From the NCBI GenBank assembly GCA_046350655.1, contig JAXMAB010000008.1, positions 186,001-250,000 on the forward strand: a stretch of DNA of 64,000 nucleotides, given 5' to 3'. Below are positions 26,275-35,009 of this stretch, in pieces. Source of the stretch: JAEUHO01 sp046350655 (GTDB lineage: Bacteria > Planctomycetota > PLA2 > JAEUHO01). Under the pieces are notes generated by a model. It made no database searches and was not told the origin of the DNA. It saw only the letters and a program-made list of their open reading frames with translations. The stretch's first letter is position 1. Each line of letters opens with the position of its first letter. The position numbers and the translations under genes are program-made.

Positions 26275-29200
26275 CTAACGGATGCGGCGGGTGTTCCAGC
26301 GCGCGCGGTACTCGGTGTGGAGCGGGTCCGTCGGGTACCGCTCGGTGGCGGGATAGGGGTAGGTGCTCATGCCGTGGAACGGCAGGGGCTCGACCGCGTC
26401 GCCCGCGCCGGTGTAGGGGTCGCGGTCCTTGCAGTAGCCGTCCACGCGCAGGAGGAAGGTGCGGGCGTGGCCGGCGGGGAGCGGCGGCAGGGCCGCGGCG
26501 TCGAAGCCGAGCGTCACCTCCTCGCCCTTGCCGAAGACGACGAAGCAGTCGTCGGCGGCCCCGAGGAGCGGCGTGACGTCGCCGAACCTCGTGTGGTCGC
26601 CCGGGAGCGTGCGGAAGGGGATCCACGCCTCGCATACGCTGTAGTCGTAGAGCGTCGGGGCCTTGCCGTCGGGGCTGAACTCGCGCGGGTAGCCCTTGGC
26701 GTGGAGGTCGCCGGCGGCGACGGGCAGCGTCGTCACGCGCAGGCGGTCGCCGGCCGCGTCCTTCGCGACGAAGACGCGGTCCCAGTAGACCTCGAGGTTC
26801 GTCGCGATCCGGCAGCGGCCGCGCGTCGGCCCGAGGAGGCCCGTGACGTCGTAGGTCATGGTGCGCGGGGTGCCGGCGGGGTAGCCGAGCGTCGCCACCG
26901 GGCGCCACGCGCCGCCGACCTCGATCTCGAGCGTCGGGGGCGCCTGCGTGAGGCCGGCCTGTTGCGCGGCGTACACGGTCTTGCTGTAGCCGTACTCGAT
27001 CCAGCCGGAGAGGCACATCACGAGCCGCTCCCCCGCGGCGACGGCCGGCAGGGCGTCGCCGAAGTCGAGCTCGACGTGGTGGGGGCGCGCGAGGCCGAGG
27101 AACCGCGGGTCCTTCTCGAACCCGTCCACGGTGTCTCGGTCGTCGGCGAGGAGCCGCGCGAGGACGTCGCGCCCGCGCTCGTCCACGGCGAGGCGCGGGA
27201 ACACGCGCGTCGCGACGGCGTGGAGCCGGTCCGTCGGCATCGGCTCGGCGACGGCGAAGCGCTCGTCGGGGAACACCTCGAGGTCGGCCGGATGGTCGAC
27301 GACGAGGAGGCGGGCCTCGTCGAGGTACGACACCTCCTCGAGGTTCTCGAGCAGCTGCACGACGAACCGGCCGTCGCGCGGGGCGAGGGAGGGCAGGCGG
27401 ATCACCTCCGTCGGGTCCGGGGGCGCGTAGCCGAGCGGCGGGCCGGCGTAGAAGCCGAGGCCGCCCGAGCCGAGGCAGTCGGCGACGTAGCGGAACGTCT
27501 GGCCGTCCCACGCGAAGATCACGGGGCACGAGGCGATCTTGCGGTTCACCTCGACGATCTCGTGGAGGCGGCCCGTCGGCACCTCGTGTTCGCTCTGGAG
27601 CACGCCGTCGGGCCACCGGACGCGCACGAAGTCGGCCCGCGCGGCGTCGCCGAGGCCCACGACGAGCACGTCGCTCGCCTGGCCCGGGAAACCCGCGCCG
27701 GCCGTCACCGCGCGCCGCGCGAGCAGGTCGCCCGCCTTCACCTCGACGTCGGCCCCGAGGCCCCGCGCGTTGGTCCACGTGCGGCCCTCGACGCGGTCGG
27801 GCACGCCGCGCAGCCGCAGCCGCAGCGCGTGCCCGGCGACGGGCGCGGCGTTGCGCAGGTACGCCGGCGGCGCCCCGCGCCCCGCGAGGACCGCGTCCAC
27901 GTCGCCGTCGCCGTCGGCGTCGAGCAGCGCGAGCGCGTCGCGGTCGCCGGCCGGGAGCGCGATCGGCTCGACCACGAACCGCCCGCCGCGGACCGCGCGG
28001 AACACGGTCGTCGTCGCGCCGAACGCGACCAAGTCGAGACGGCCGTCGCCGTCCACGTCGGTCGCCGCGACGGCGCGGGCCCCGACGCGCCGGGTGGGGA
28101 CGTCGCCGACGACCGCGAAGGCCCCGCGACCGACGCCGCGGGCCAGCGCGACCTCGCCGTCGGGGCGCACCAGCACGAGGTCGAGGGCGCCGTCCGCGTC
28201 GAGGTCGGCCGCGGTCGCGCCGACGCAAGGCCCGAGCGCCGTCGCCCGCGGGTCGTCGACGAACGGGTCGAGGCGTCCGTTGCGCCACGTCCGGAGCCGA
28301 CCGTCGGCGCCGACGGCGACGACGTCGAGGATGCCGTCGTCGTCGAGGTCCGCGGCGAAGGCCGTGCGCGGCGCGTCGCACGCGAGGCCCCGCGCGTCGG
28401 TGACGTCCTCGAACCGGCCGTCGCGGCGGTTGCGCAGGAAGCGCAGGCGCGCGCCCGCCACGAGCAGGTCCACGTCGCCGTCGTGGTCGAGGTCGGCGGC
28501 GCAGAGCGCGCCGCAGCCGGCGCCGGTCGCGAGCGGGCCCGCGGGGTCCGGCGCGAAGCGGCCGCCCTCGCCGCCGCGGTACGCGACGACGCCGTCGCCC
28601 GAGAGGACGAGGTCGAGGCGGCCGTCGTCGTCGAGGTCGGCGAACAACGCGGCGGCCGCGGGGCCCGCGCCGCCGAGGCCGGCGGCGTCGGTGACGTCGG
28701 TGAAACGCCCGCCGTCGTTGCGGTAGAGGTGTCCGGGGGCCGTGGGCCCGCCCACGTACAGGTCGTCGTCGCCGTCGCCGTCGGCGTCGCCGCACGCGAG
28801 GGCGGGCCTCGCGTCCCCGACGACGGCCACGAGCCCGACGTCGCCGGCGAGGCCGAGGCCGGCGCCCGCGGGCGGGGCGAGATCGCGGATCGCCTGGCCG
28901 TACCGGCCCGACTCGCCGTACTCCTTGTCGCCGCGGCGGCGGTGTTTGGTGAGCGCGGGGGTGCCGAAGCCCTCGGCGTCCGTCAGGGCGCGCACCTTCG
29001 CGAGGAGGGCCTTCGCCTCGTCGCCCTCGCCGCGGCCGTCGCGCTGCAGGACGGTGCCGAGGGCCGCCATCGCGACGGTGTCGTCCGGCGCGAGCGCGAG
29101 CGCGCGGCGGAGGTAGCCCTCGGCGGCCGCGTGGTCCTCCTCGACGCGCTCGAGCTCGAACGCGCCGAGCCACGTGTAGACCGACGGTTCGTCGGGGTCC

Positions 29201-29634
29201 ACCTCGAGGAGGCGGCGCAGGTAGGGGAGGCCCTCCTCGAGCCGGCCCTGGAACCGCAGCACGAGCGCGGTGCCGAGGAGCGCGTGCGGGTTGGTCGGGT
29301 CCTCCGCGAGCACGCGCGCGTACTCCTCGACGGCGCGGACGAGGAGGTCCGCGCGGCGCGACGCGGCGAGCGCCAGGGCAAAGTTGACGCGCGCGTCGCG
29401 CCACGTCGGCGCGCGTTCGACGACGCGGCCGAGGAGGTCCACGGCGGCGAGCGTCTCCTTCTCCTCGTACCGCTCGAGGTGCGACAGCCCTTCGTTCTCG
29501 AGCGCGAGGAGGTTGTCGGCGCGCGCCGCGGGCGCGGGCGCCGGCCCGCCGCACCCCGCGAGGACGCCGATGAGCCCGAGGCGGCACGCGACGACACCGA
29601 GGCGGCGTCCGCGGACGGAGTGGGTGGGTCGCAC
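26275..29634 (-). CDS. large TPR + VCBS + ASPIC/UnbV lipoprotein
   Basis: This 1,119-residue protein starts at a GTG at 29634, nine bases after GGAGG. Longer upstream frames run into the repeat locus and were not used. The signal and lipobox read LIGVLAGC. TPR units cover about residues 30-210 (PHALLGTALVLRFQGRLEEGLPYLRR region). FG-GAP/VCBS blades with DADGDGDDDLYVGG, DLDDDGRLDLVLSG, DLDHDGDVDLLVAG and similar loops cover about 240-570. An ASPIC/UnbV-like segment (GLGADVEVKAGDLLARR, VLVVGLGDA, VRWPDGVLQ) follows to about 690. The last 430 residues form an extra domain, seen in other large CRTAC1 proteins, beginning CPVIFAWDGQTFRYVADCLG. It converges on the cytochrome/nitrilase operon, whose second half includes a smaller CRTAC1 protein, so the two may belong to one surface system. 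Confidence 0.88.
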   Translation of the reverse strand: MRPTHSVRGRRLGVVACRLGLIGVLAGCGGPAPAPAARADNLLALENEGLSHLERYEEKETLAAVDLLGRVVERAPTWRDARVNFALALAASRRADLLVRAVEEYARVLAEDPTNPHALLGTALVLRFQGRLEEGLPYLRRLLEVDPDEPSVYTWLGAFELERVEEDHAAAEGYLRRALALAPDDTVAMAALGTVLQRDGRGEGDEAKALLAKVRALTDAEGFGTPALTKHRRRGDKEYGESGRYGQAIRDLAPPAGAGLGLAGDVGLVAVVGDARPALACGDADGDGDDDLYVGGPTAPGHLYRNDGGRFTDVTDAAGLGGAGPAAAALFADLDDDGRLDLVLSGDGVVAYRGGEGGRFAPDPAGPLATGAGCGALCAADLDHDGDVDLLVAGARLRFLRNRRDGRFEDVTDARGLACDAPRTAFAADLDDDGILDVVAVGADGRLRTWRNGRLDPFVDDPRATALGPCVGATAADLDADGALDLVLVRPDGEVALARGVGRGAFAVVGDVPTRRVGARAVAATDVDGDGRLDLVAFGATTTVFRAVRGGRFVVEPIALPAGDRDALALLDADGDGDVDAVLAGRGAPPAYLRNAAPVAGHALRLRLRGVPDRVEGRTWTNARGLGADVEVKAGDLLARRAVTAGAGFPGQASDVLVVGLGDAARADFVRVRWPDGVLQSEHEVPTGRLHEIVEVNRKIASCPVIFAWDGQTFRYVADCLGSGGLGFYAGPPLGYAPPDPTEVIRLPSLAPRDGRFVVQLLENLEEVSYLDEARLLVVDHPADLEVFPDERFAVAEPMPTDRLHAVATRVFPRLAVDERGRDVLARLLADDRDTVDGFEKDPRFLGLARPHHVELDFGDALPAVAAGERLVMCLSGWIEYGYSKTVYAAQQAGLTQAPPTLEIEVGGAWRPVATLGYPAGTPRTMTYDVTGLLGPTRGRCRIATNLEVYWDRVFVAKDAAGDRLRVTTLPVAAGDLHAKGYPREFSPDGKAPTLYDYSVCEAWIPFRTLPGDHTRFGDVTPLLGAADDCFVVFGKGEEVTLGFDAAALPPLPAGHARTFLLRVDGYCKDRDPYTGAGDAVEPLPFHGMSTYPYPATERYPTDPLHTEYRARWNTRRIR

Positions 29635-29744
29635 GGCGCTCGGCCTCCGGCTCGGGCCGACGGAACCGTCGCGCCCCGACGGACGAACGTCGCGTCCCGT
29701 CTCCGCATGCCCTCGCCTCCTCCGCGCAACACTTCCGTCGCGCT

Positions 29745-29992
29745 CCCGCCAATCCATGCCGGTCGATTATTGGCGGGTCGTTGATTGGCGGATCGCCCCC
29801 GGCCCTCGCGATCCGCCAATAGATGCCGGTCGTTTATTGGCGGATCGCGGCGGATCGCCCGCCGGGCCTCGCGACCCGCCAATACATGCCGGTCGATTAT
29901 TGGCGGGTCGTTGATTGGCGGATGGGCCCCCGGGCCGAACGGGCTCCCGGGTTGGTTCCGCCATTTCGTGCCGGTCCCAGAAGGGCGGAACC
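29745..29992. repeat. composite hairpin array, locus A (three class-A units and one class-B unit)
   Basis: This lies in the 414-base gap upstream of the VCBS gene. Class A units have CCGCCAAT/ATTGGCGG arms and an ATGCCGGTCG loop. 29745-29777 has nine-base arms. 29807-29849 has perfect 15-base arms CGCGATCCGCCAATA and its complement, with a 13-base loop. 29872-29910 has perfect 13-base arms. Two of them are followed by a lone third arm, ATTGGCGGA (29784 and 29914). The class B unit at 29954-29992 has arms GGTTCCGCC/GGCGGAACC around a loop with TGCCGGTC. Decamer copies lie between units (29864) and just after (30010). No reading frame here is believable; translations merely repeat the hairpin. 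Confidence 0.85.
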
Positions 29993-30048
29993 GGATCGCG
30001 GAGGCGAGCGGGCCTCGCGTCCCGGCGAGCGGGACGCGGTCCCGGAGG

Positions 30049-31332
30049 TCACTTCTTGCCGAGGACCTCGTCGATGAACTTCCAGACCTCGGCGTGCAGC
30101 GGGCTGTGGCCCGCCTGCAGCTGCACGCGCGAGACGTGCTGGTAGCCGAGCTCCTTCAGCTTCGCCTCGGCGGCGTCGGTCTGCCCCTCGATGCCCGGCT
30201 TCTGGCCGAAGACGTGGTCCTTGTGCTCGTCGTTCGCGCCCGTCATGAGGCGGACGACGGGCCCGCCGTCGGCGCCGGGCGCGGGCGGGCTCGAGATGCC
30301 CTGGCCGTCGAAGTTCGCGCACGCGGGCGCCGCGCCGCGGACGTGGGCCGGGTCCATGAAGAGCTTCCAGTAGCAGTACTTGCCGCCGCCGGAGAAGCCC
30401 GTCAGGAACACCTTCTCGTCGCCGCCGAAGCGCTTCGTCACGATCTCGAGGATCTTGTCCATCCCCGGGCCGTCGAAGTCCATGCGGCGGCTGTCGTACT
30501 CCTTCAGCAGCGCGGGGTCGTAGAACGGGTACTTCGCGGCGTCGAGCGCGTTCGTGTTCGTGAAGCCGCACGGCACGACGACGATGGCCGCGCGCGAGCC
30601 CCGCGTGCTCTTGGCGGCGTTGAAGTAGCCGAGGAAGCCGCAGCCCGCGCCCTCGGCCCCGACGAACACGGGGTACGTCTTGCCCTTCTGCCAGTCCTTC
30701 GGCAGCGCGACGTAGGCCAGGAGCGGATGGTCGGGCGAGCCGAGCATCAACTGGCCCTTCATCCCCTCGGCGAGCTCGATCCGGTCGTACTTCGACGCGC
30801 CGTCGGGGTCGGCCTTGCGCATCGCGGCGAGCGCGCGGGCGGCGGCCCACGGCCGGTTCGCCTTGAGCCCCTCGTCGACCATGCGCTGCGCGCGCGCGAG
30901 CCGCGGCTTGGCGGGCTCCCATCGCAGCGCGGCGAGCACCGCGGCCTCCGCGCGCGCCGGCGCGTCGGGGTTCGCGAGCGCCGCCGCGAGCTTGTCGTAC
31001 GCCTTCGCGATCTTCGGCGCGGCCGCCTTCCGCAGCGGCTCGACCTTCGCCGCGGCGTCCGCGGCCTCCTCCGCGACCGCCTCCAGCGCCGTCTTCGCGG
31101 CCGCGAGCGCGGGCGCGGCCGCCGCGCCGAGGGCCTCGCCCTCCGCGAGCGCCGCCTCGGCCTCCGTCTTGCCGCCGACGTCGAGGCACGCCTTCGCGTA
31201 GGCGCCGAGCTCCGTGGCGACGTCCGCGGCGGCCTTGGCGTCGTCGTCCTTCGCGACGGCCGGGGCGACGCGGGCGGCGACGACGACGGAGAGGAAGAGG
31301 GCGAACGACGCGAACGCGCGGAGGATCCTCAT
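30049..31332 (-). CDS. secreted alpha/beta-hydrolase (PHB-depolymerase/feruloyl-esterase-like)
   Basis: This 427-residue protein starts at ATG 31332 with a signal peptide (MRILRAFASFALFLSVVVAA). Residues about 30-190 are an Ala/Glu/Lys-rich helical region of uncertain role. The hydrolase domain follows: PVFVGAEGAGCGFLGYF, VVPCGFTNTNALDA, then the nucleophile elbow TGFSGGGKYCYW (GxSxGG) and a late GHSPLHAEVWKF holding the probable catalytic histidine. This layout is typical of exported esterases of the LpqC/PHB-depolymerase group acting on polyesters or plant-wall esters; the substrate here is unknown. Upstream ribosome site is weak (GGTGGA). It is divergent from the ECF sigma factor gene across 387 bases. 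Confidence 0.8.
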   Translation of the reverse strand: MRILRAFASFALFLSVVVAARVAPAVAKDDDAKAAADVATELGAYAKACLDVGGKTEAEAALAEGEALGAAAAPALAAAKTALEAVAEEAADAAAKVEPLRKAAAPKIAKAYDKLAAALANPDAPARAEAAVLAALRWEPAKPRLARAQRMVDEGLKANRPWAAARALAAMRKADPDGASKYDRIELAEGMKGQLMLGSPDHPLLAYVALPKDWQKGKTYPVFVGAEGAGCGFLGYFNAAKSTRGSRAAIVVVPCGFTNTNALDAAKYPFYDPALLKEYDSRRMDFDGPGMDKILEIVTKRFGGDEKVFLTGFSGGGKYCYWKLFMDPAHVRGAAPACANFDGQGISSPPAPGADGGPVVRLMTGANDEHKDHVFGQKPGIEGQTDAAEAKLKELGYQHVSRVQLQAGHSPLHAEVWKFIDEVLGKK

Positions 31333-31719
31333 GGACCCATTCCACCACCGGGGGGGCAGAAGTTCCACGGACCGCGAGCCCGGTCCGATCACGAGGGATG
31401 AGCCGCGACAGGGGCTGAACGATGCTCGCCGGCCGGTGGGGGCCGATGGATGCGACCCGGGCGCGGCGCGGAGGCGAGATTGCCGACCGGTCCGCGGAGC
31501 GGATGAAGGCCCGAGCTGGCGTAGGGCCTGAGAGGGAGGCCGTGTTCTGGCACCACGCCGACGAGCCTCCGCGCCGTGGCGCATGCGTTCGTGCCCGCCG
31601 GTGGCCCGCGAAACGCCCGGGTCGCAGCCGCGGCCCCAACCTCGTCCCCTCGTGGTCGGGCCGGGCGAGGCCCGGCCGCCGCGACTTCGTTGCGCGCGCG
31701 CGGGCGCGAGGGCCGTCTC
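31333..31719. other. divergent intergenic region without clear genes
   Basis: The 387 bases between the esterase (minus) and the sigma factor (plus) must contain promoters for both, but I see no confident boxes. A short inverted repeat CGGACC...GGTCCG lies around 31368-31387 and includes a degenerate copy of the dispersed decamer (ACCGCGAGCCCGG). Possible N-terminal extensions of the sigma factor gene into this region are Pro/Arg/Ala-rich and not credible. Confidence 0.5.
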
Positions 31720-32262
31720 ATGGGGGTGATGGAGCTGCTCGTCCCCCTCGTCGAACGCGCCCGCGACGGCGACCGCGCCGCGTTCGGGGACCTCCACGCC
31801 CGGTTCGCGCGGCCCGTCTACCTCGCGCTCGTCGGCCTCCTGCGTCGCCGCGAGGACGCCGAGGACGCCTGGCAGGTCACCTTCCTCGCGGCCTGGCGCC
31901 ACCTCCCGCGGCTGCGGCGCGCCGACCGCTTCCCGGGCTGGCTCTTCCGCATCGCCCGCAACGCCGCCCGCGACGTCGCGCAGCGCCGCAAGCGCTTCCC
32001 GGCCGCGTTGCCCGACGCGAGCGACCTCGTCGCCCGCCCGAACGGCCTCCCCGCGCCGCCGCCCGCCGCCGACCCGCTGCCCGCCCTCGTCGGCGAGCTG
32101 CGCCCCGAGACCCGCGCGCTCGTCCTCCTGCGCGCCGTCGAGGGCTGGAGCGCCGAGGAAGTCGCCGCCGCGTTCTCGTGGAGCGCCTCCACCGTCCGCC
32201 GCCGCTACGCCCGCGCCCTCGCGCTCCTGCGTGCCCGACTCGTCGAGAGGAACGGAACATGA
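31720..32262 (+). CDS. ECF-family RNA polymerase sigma factor
   Basis: This 180-residue protein starts at ATG 31720, with GAGGG about eight bases upstream; a second ATG at 31729 is possible. Sigma-70 region 2 is clear (AFGDLHARFARPVYLAL, RRREDAEDAWQVTFLAAWRHLPRL, RFPGWLFRIARNAARDVAQRRKR). Region 4 follows after a Pro-rich linker (LRPETRALVLLRAVEGWSAEE, then AAAFSWSASTVRRRYARAL, the helix-turn-helix). ECF factors direct RNA polymerase to stress or surface-response promoters, usually under control of a cotranscribed membrane anti-sigma factor. The next gene overlaps by four bases and encodes a single-pass membrane protein, which fits that role. Target promoters cannot be seen. Confidence 0.9.
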   Translation: MGVMELLVPLVERARDGDRAAFGDLHARFARPVYLALVGLLRRREDAEDAWQVTFLAAWRHLPRLRRADRFPGWLFRIARNAARDVAQRRKRFPAALPDASDLVARPNGLPAPPPAADPLPALVGELRPETRALVLLRAVEGWSAEEVAAAFSWSASTVRRRYARALALLRARLVERNGT

Positions 32263-33233
32263 CCCACGACCTCGAAGCCCGCCTCCGCGCCGCGTACGCC
32301 CCGCTCGCGCCCGACCCCGCGCGCGGGGACGACCTCGCCGCCGCGCTCCTCGACGCGCCGCAGGCTCCGGCGCCCGGCCGCCTCGGTCGCATGCTCCCGT
32401 GGGGCGTCGCGATCGCGGCCACGCTCGTCGGCGCGTTCCTCCTCGCACGCGGCCCGGGACCGGCCGATCGCGCGCCCCGCCCCGCCCACGACGGCCCGGC
32501 CGTCACCGCGTTCGTCGACGCCCGCGGCCGCGCGACGCTGGCCGGCGTCGACGGCCGCGCGCTCCGCACGTGGGAGCTCGGCGACCTCCCGATCGACCTC
32601 GCGATCCCGGCCGAGATCGGCGCGGTCCTCGTGCCCGAGGTCGCGCCGTACGCGCCCCCCGTGGACTCGAACGCACTCCCGCGCACGCCCGATGCCCCGA
32701 CGCTCGGCCCCGCGTTCCGCGGCCCCTCGCCGGTCGCGCTCGTGATCGACGCGGCCCCCGACGCCCCGTGGCGGCACGTCGAGACGATGTTGCTGGGTGC
32801 GGCGACCGCGCGCCTCGTGGACGTCGAGTTCCTCGACCCACGGCGCGACGGCCCGCCGGTCCTCAACCGTCTCCCGTTTGACTCGGGTCCCGACGGGATC
32901 CAGGACCACAACGAACTCGATCCCGAGGCACGCCTCGAACTCCGACTACGAGCCGTCGCGACCGCCGAGACCCCGATCGTCGAGTGGTCGAGCCGCGGCG
33001 CCACGGTGACGTGGCCGCTCGACGATCGCGGCGTCGCATCGATCAGGGACGGCGTCCGCACGCTCCTCGACGCGCACGGGGCCGCGGAGATCACTCTCGA
33101 GGTCTTCCCGCTCCCCCCCGACCGGGCCGCGTCGGTGTCCTATCACCGCGTGTTCTCGGTCCTGCGGGCGATCGCCGACGAGGGGAAGGCGCGCGTTCTC
33201 TTCGTCTCCGGCGCTCGGGGGCGGTCGAAGTAG
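32259..33233 (+). CDS. single-pass membrane protein, putative anti-sigma partner with ExbD-like C-terminus
   Basis: This 324-residue protein starts at ATG 32259, overlapping the sigma factor stop (ATGA) and preceded by GAGAGG. Residues 1-45 form a cytosolic segment with a charged helix (MTHDLEARLRAAYAPLA), the place where anti-sigma factors bind. One transmembrane helix lies at about 47-64 (PWGVAIAATLVGAFLLARG). The rest is exported. The final 60 residues (SIRDGVRTLLDAHGAAEITLEV...YHRVFSVLRAIADEGKARVLFVSG) resemble the periplasmic ExbD/TolR fold. No zinc-binding HxxxCxxC anti-sigma motif is present. The anti-sigma role is inferred from position and topology only. Confidence 0.7.
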   Translation: MTHDLEARLRAAYAPLAPDPARGDDLAAALLDAPQAPAPGRLGRMLPWGVAIAATLVGAFLLARGPGPADRAPRPAHDGPAVTAFVDARGRATLAGVDGRALRTWELGDLPIDLAIPAEIGAVLVPEVAPYAPPVDSNALPRTPDAPTLGPAFRGPSPVALVIDAAPDAPWRHVETMLLGAATARLVDVEFLDPRRDGPPVLNRLPFDSGPDGIQDHNELDPEARLELRLRAVATAETPIVEWSSRGATVTWPLDDRGVASIRDGVRTLLDAHGAAEITLEVFPLPPDRAASVSYHRVFSVLRAIADEGKARVLFVSGARGRSK

Positions 33234-33299
33234 GGGGACCGCGAGGCCCGGGCGATTCCGCTGGCGGTTGGCATACGAACAAGATACAAACAACGGCCG

Positions 33300-34379
33300 A
33301 TGCGGCCGATCTCCAACCCCCCGAACCCCTGGGCGCGCGTGCACGTCGAGCGCGAGCATCCGGGTGCCTGGGACCCGGACTGGGTCGGGGAGCCGCCGTC
33401 CGACCCGCTGCAGGTCTACGAGGAGGAGGCGCGGTCCCTCATCGTCGAGAACGACAGCCCGGACGTCGGCTTCCGCTTCGGCGTGAACCCGTACCGCGGC
33501 TGCCAGCACGCGTGCGCCTACTGCTACGCCCGGCCGTCGCACCAACACCTGGGCTTCGGCGCCGGCACCGACTTCGAGCGGCGCATCGTCGTCAAGGTCA
33601 ACGCGCCCGAGGTCCTGCGGAAGGAGCTCGCCCGCCCGTCGTGGCAGGGCGACGAGCTCGCGTTCTCGGGCAACACGGACTGTTACCAACCCCTCGAGGC
33701 GTCGTACCGCCTCACGCGCCGCTGCCTCGAGGCCTGCCGCGACGCGCGCAACCCCGTCGGGATCATCACGAAGGGCGTCCTCGTCCAACGCGACGTCGCG
33801 TTGCTCGCCGAGCTCCACGCGCGCGCGGGCGTGCGCGTGCACGTGAGCATCCCGTTCGCCGACCCCGTCGTCTCGCGCGCGCTCGAGCCCGGCCCCGCGT
33901 CGCCCGACCGCCGCTTCGCCGCGATGAAGGCGCTGGCGGACGCGGGGATCCCCGTCGGCCTCTCGCTCGCGCCGGTGATCCCCGGCCTCAACGACGCCGA
34001 CCTCCCGGAGCTGCTCGAGCGCGCGCGTGACGCCGGCGCGCGCAGCGCGTTCCTCACGTTGCTCCGGCTGCCCGCGGAGGTCCTGCCGGTCTTCTTCGAG
34101 CGCCTCGAGGCCGCGTTGCCGACGCGGGTCGGCAAGGTCCGCAGCCAACTGCTCGACGTCCGCGGGGGCGCGCTGAACGACGCGCGGTTCGGCCACCGCA
34201 TGGAGGGCGCGGGCCCGCGCTGGAAGGCGATCCTGGACCTCTTCACGCTGCACGCCCGCCGGCTCGGGCTCGCGACGGGCGAGCCGCCCGCCGGGAGGTC
34301 GCCGTTTCGCCGGCCGGCCACCGGGCCTCGCGTACCCCGGGACGTGGCCGCGGGCCAGGGATTGCTGTTCGACGCGTGA
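33300..34379 (+). CDS. PA0069/Rv2578c-type radical SAM protein
   Basis: This 359-residue protein has the radical-SAM cluster motif CxxxCxxC at Cys68, Cys72 and Cys75 (YRGCQHACAYCYARPSH). It has the family's surrounding blocks FRFGVNPYRGC, FSGNTDCYQPLEA, TRRCLEACRDARNPVGIITK and APVIPGLNDADLPELLERA. Proteins of this group cleave S-adenosylmethionine at a 4Fe-4S cluster; they resemble spore photoproduct lyase-like enzymes, but no substrate is established. The last 30 residues are a basic Pro/Arg tail. Part of it (TGPRVPR) is encoded by an extended copy of the dispersed motif at 34323-34337, as though the element had been accommodated in a dispensable tail. No operon partner; the following gene is convergent. 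Confidence 0.85.
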   Translation: MRPISNPPNPWARVHVEREHPGAWDPDWVGEPPSDPLQVYEEEARSLIVENDSPDVGFRFGVNPYRGCQHACAYCYARPSHQHLGFGAGTDFERRIVVKVNAPEVLRKELARPSWQGDELAFSGNTDCYQPLEASYRLTRRCLEACRDARNPVGIITKGVLVQRDVALLAELHARAGVRVHVSIPFADPVVSRALEPGPASPDRRFAAMKALADAGIPVGLSLAPVIPGLNDADLPELLERARDAGARSAFLTLLRLPAEVLPVFFERLEAALPTRVGKVRSQLLDVRGGALNDARFGHRMEGAGPRWKAILDLFTLHARRLGLATGEPPAGRSPFRRPATGPRVPRDVAAGQGLLFDA

Positions 34380-34392
34380 CGCGCGTGTCGGT

Positions 34393-34986
34393 TCAGCGCG
34401 CGAAGCGCTCGTAGGTGCCGACGAGCTCCGTCGTGCCCACGACCTTGCCGACCATCGCCTCGAGGAGCTGCGCCTTCGTCGCGCCCTGCGGCACGTCGAG
34501 GCGCGAGCGGAGCGCGTACGCGGTGAAGCGGTAGCGGTGGGGGCCGTGGCCCGCGGGCGGCAGGGGCCCCGACCAGCCGACGACGCCGAAGCCGTTCACG
34601 CCCTCGCGCATCGCCGCGAAGGCCGCGGGGCGCTTCGCCATGCCGGAGAGGCCGTCGGGGAGCCGCGGGACGTCGGCCCGCAGGCCCCACACGAGCCAGT
34701 GCACGAAGGGCTCCTCGCCCGGCGCGTCCGGGTCGTCCACGATGACGACGATCTCCGCCGCGAACTGCGGGACGTCGGCCCACGCGAGCGCCGGCGAGCG
34801 GTTCTCGCCCTCGTCCGGGTGCGCGTGCACCGCGGGGATCGGCTGGTTCGGCGCGAACGCGTCGCAGGTGAGGTTGAAGACGCCGACCGGCTTGTCCATC
34901 ACGCGGCCTTCCTCGCGACCGCACGCGGCGGAGGCGAGCGTCGCGGCGAGGAGGAGGAGCGCGACGTGGGGGGCGGGGCGGCGCAC
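34393..34986 (-). CDS. YbhB/YbcL-type (Raf-kinase-inhibitor/PEBP-like) lipoprotein
   Basis: Starting from GTG 34986 the protein has 197 residues and a lipoprotein signal LLLLAATLASAAC. The alternative ATG start at MDKPVG would give a cytosolic form. I prefer the longer one because the lipobox is convincing and the space to the queG stop (24 bases) allows it, although no ribosome site is obvious. PEBP-family blocks are present: FNLTCDAFAPNQPIP, HPDEGENRSPALAWADVP, VDDPDAPGEEPFVHWLVWGL and GPLPPAGHGPHRYRFTAYAL. Family members bind phosphorylated ligands or lipids; the bacterial function is not settled. Probably cotranscribed with queG upstream on the same strand. Confidence 0.82.
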   Translation of the reverse strand: MRRPAPHVALLLLAATLASAACGREEGRVMDKPVGVFNLTCDAFAPNQPIPAVHAHPDEGENRSPALAWADVPQFAAEIVVIVDDPDAPGEEPFVHWLVWGLRADVPRLPDGLSGMAKRPAAFAAMREGVNGFGVVGWSGPLPPAGHGPHRYRFTAYALRSRLDVPQGATKAQLLEAMVGKVVGTTELVGTYERFAR

Positions 34987-35009
34987 GGGCGGAGAGGATA
35001 CGGTCGAGG

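Noticed and set aside
29635..29757. Longer N-terminus for the TPR/VCBS lipoprotein from 29757
   Set aside because: It would place 41 Arg-rich residues before the signal peptide and run into the hairpin array; GTG 29634 has GGAGG and gives a proper lipoprotein signal.
29745..29992. Ordinary intrinsic terminators as an explanation of the class-A and class-B hairpins
   Set aside because: No T-runs follow, units occur in arrays of three or four, and the loop core is more conserved than a terminator loop would be.
29785..30077. Plus-strand frames through repeat locus A encoding repeated CRSIIGGS-type peptides
   Set aside because: The peptide repeats are only the translated hairpin units; no start signals and no other support.
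31576..31719. Longer N-terminus for the ECF sigma factor from ATG 31576
   Set aside because: The added 48 residues are Pro/Arg/Ala-rich with no similarity to sigma region 1 or 2, and ATG 31720 has a ribosome-site-like GAGGG.
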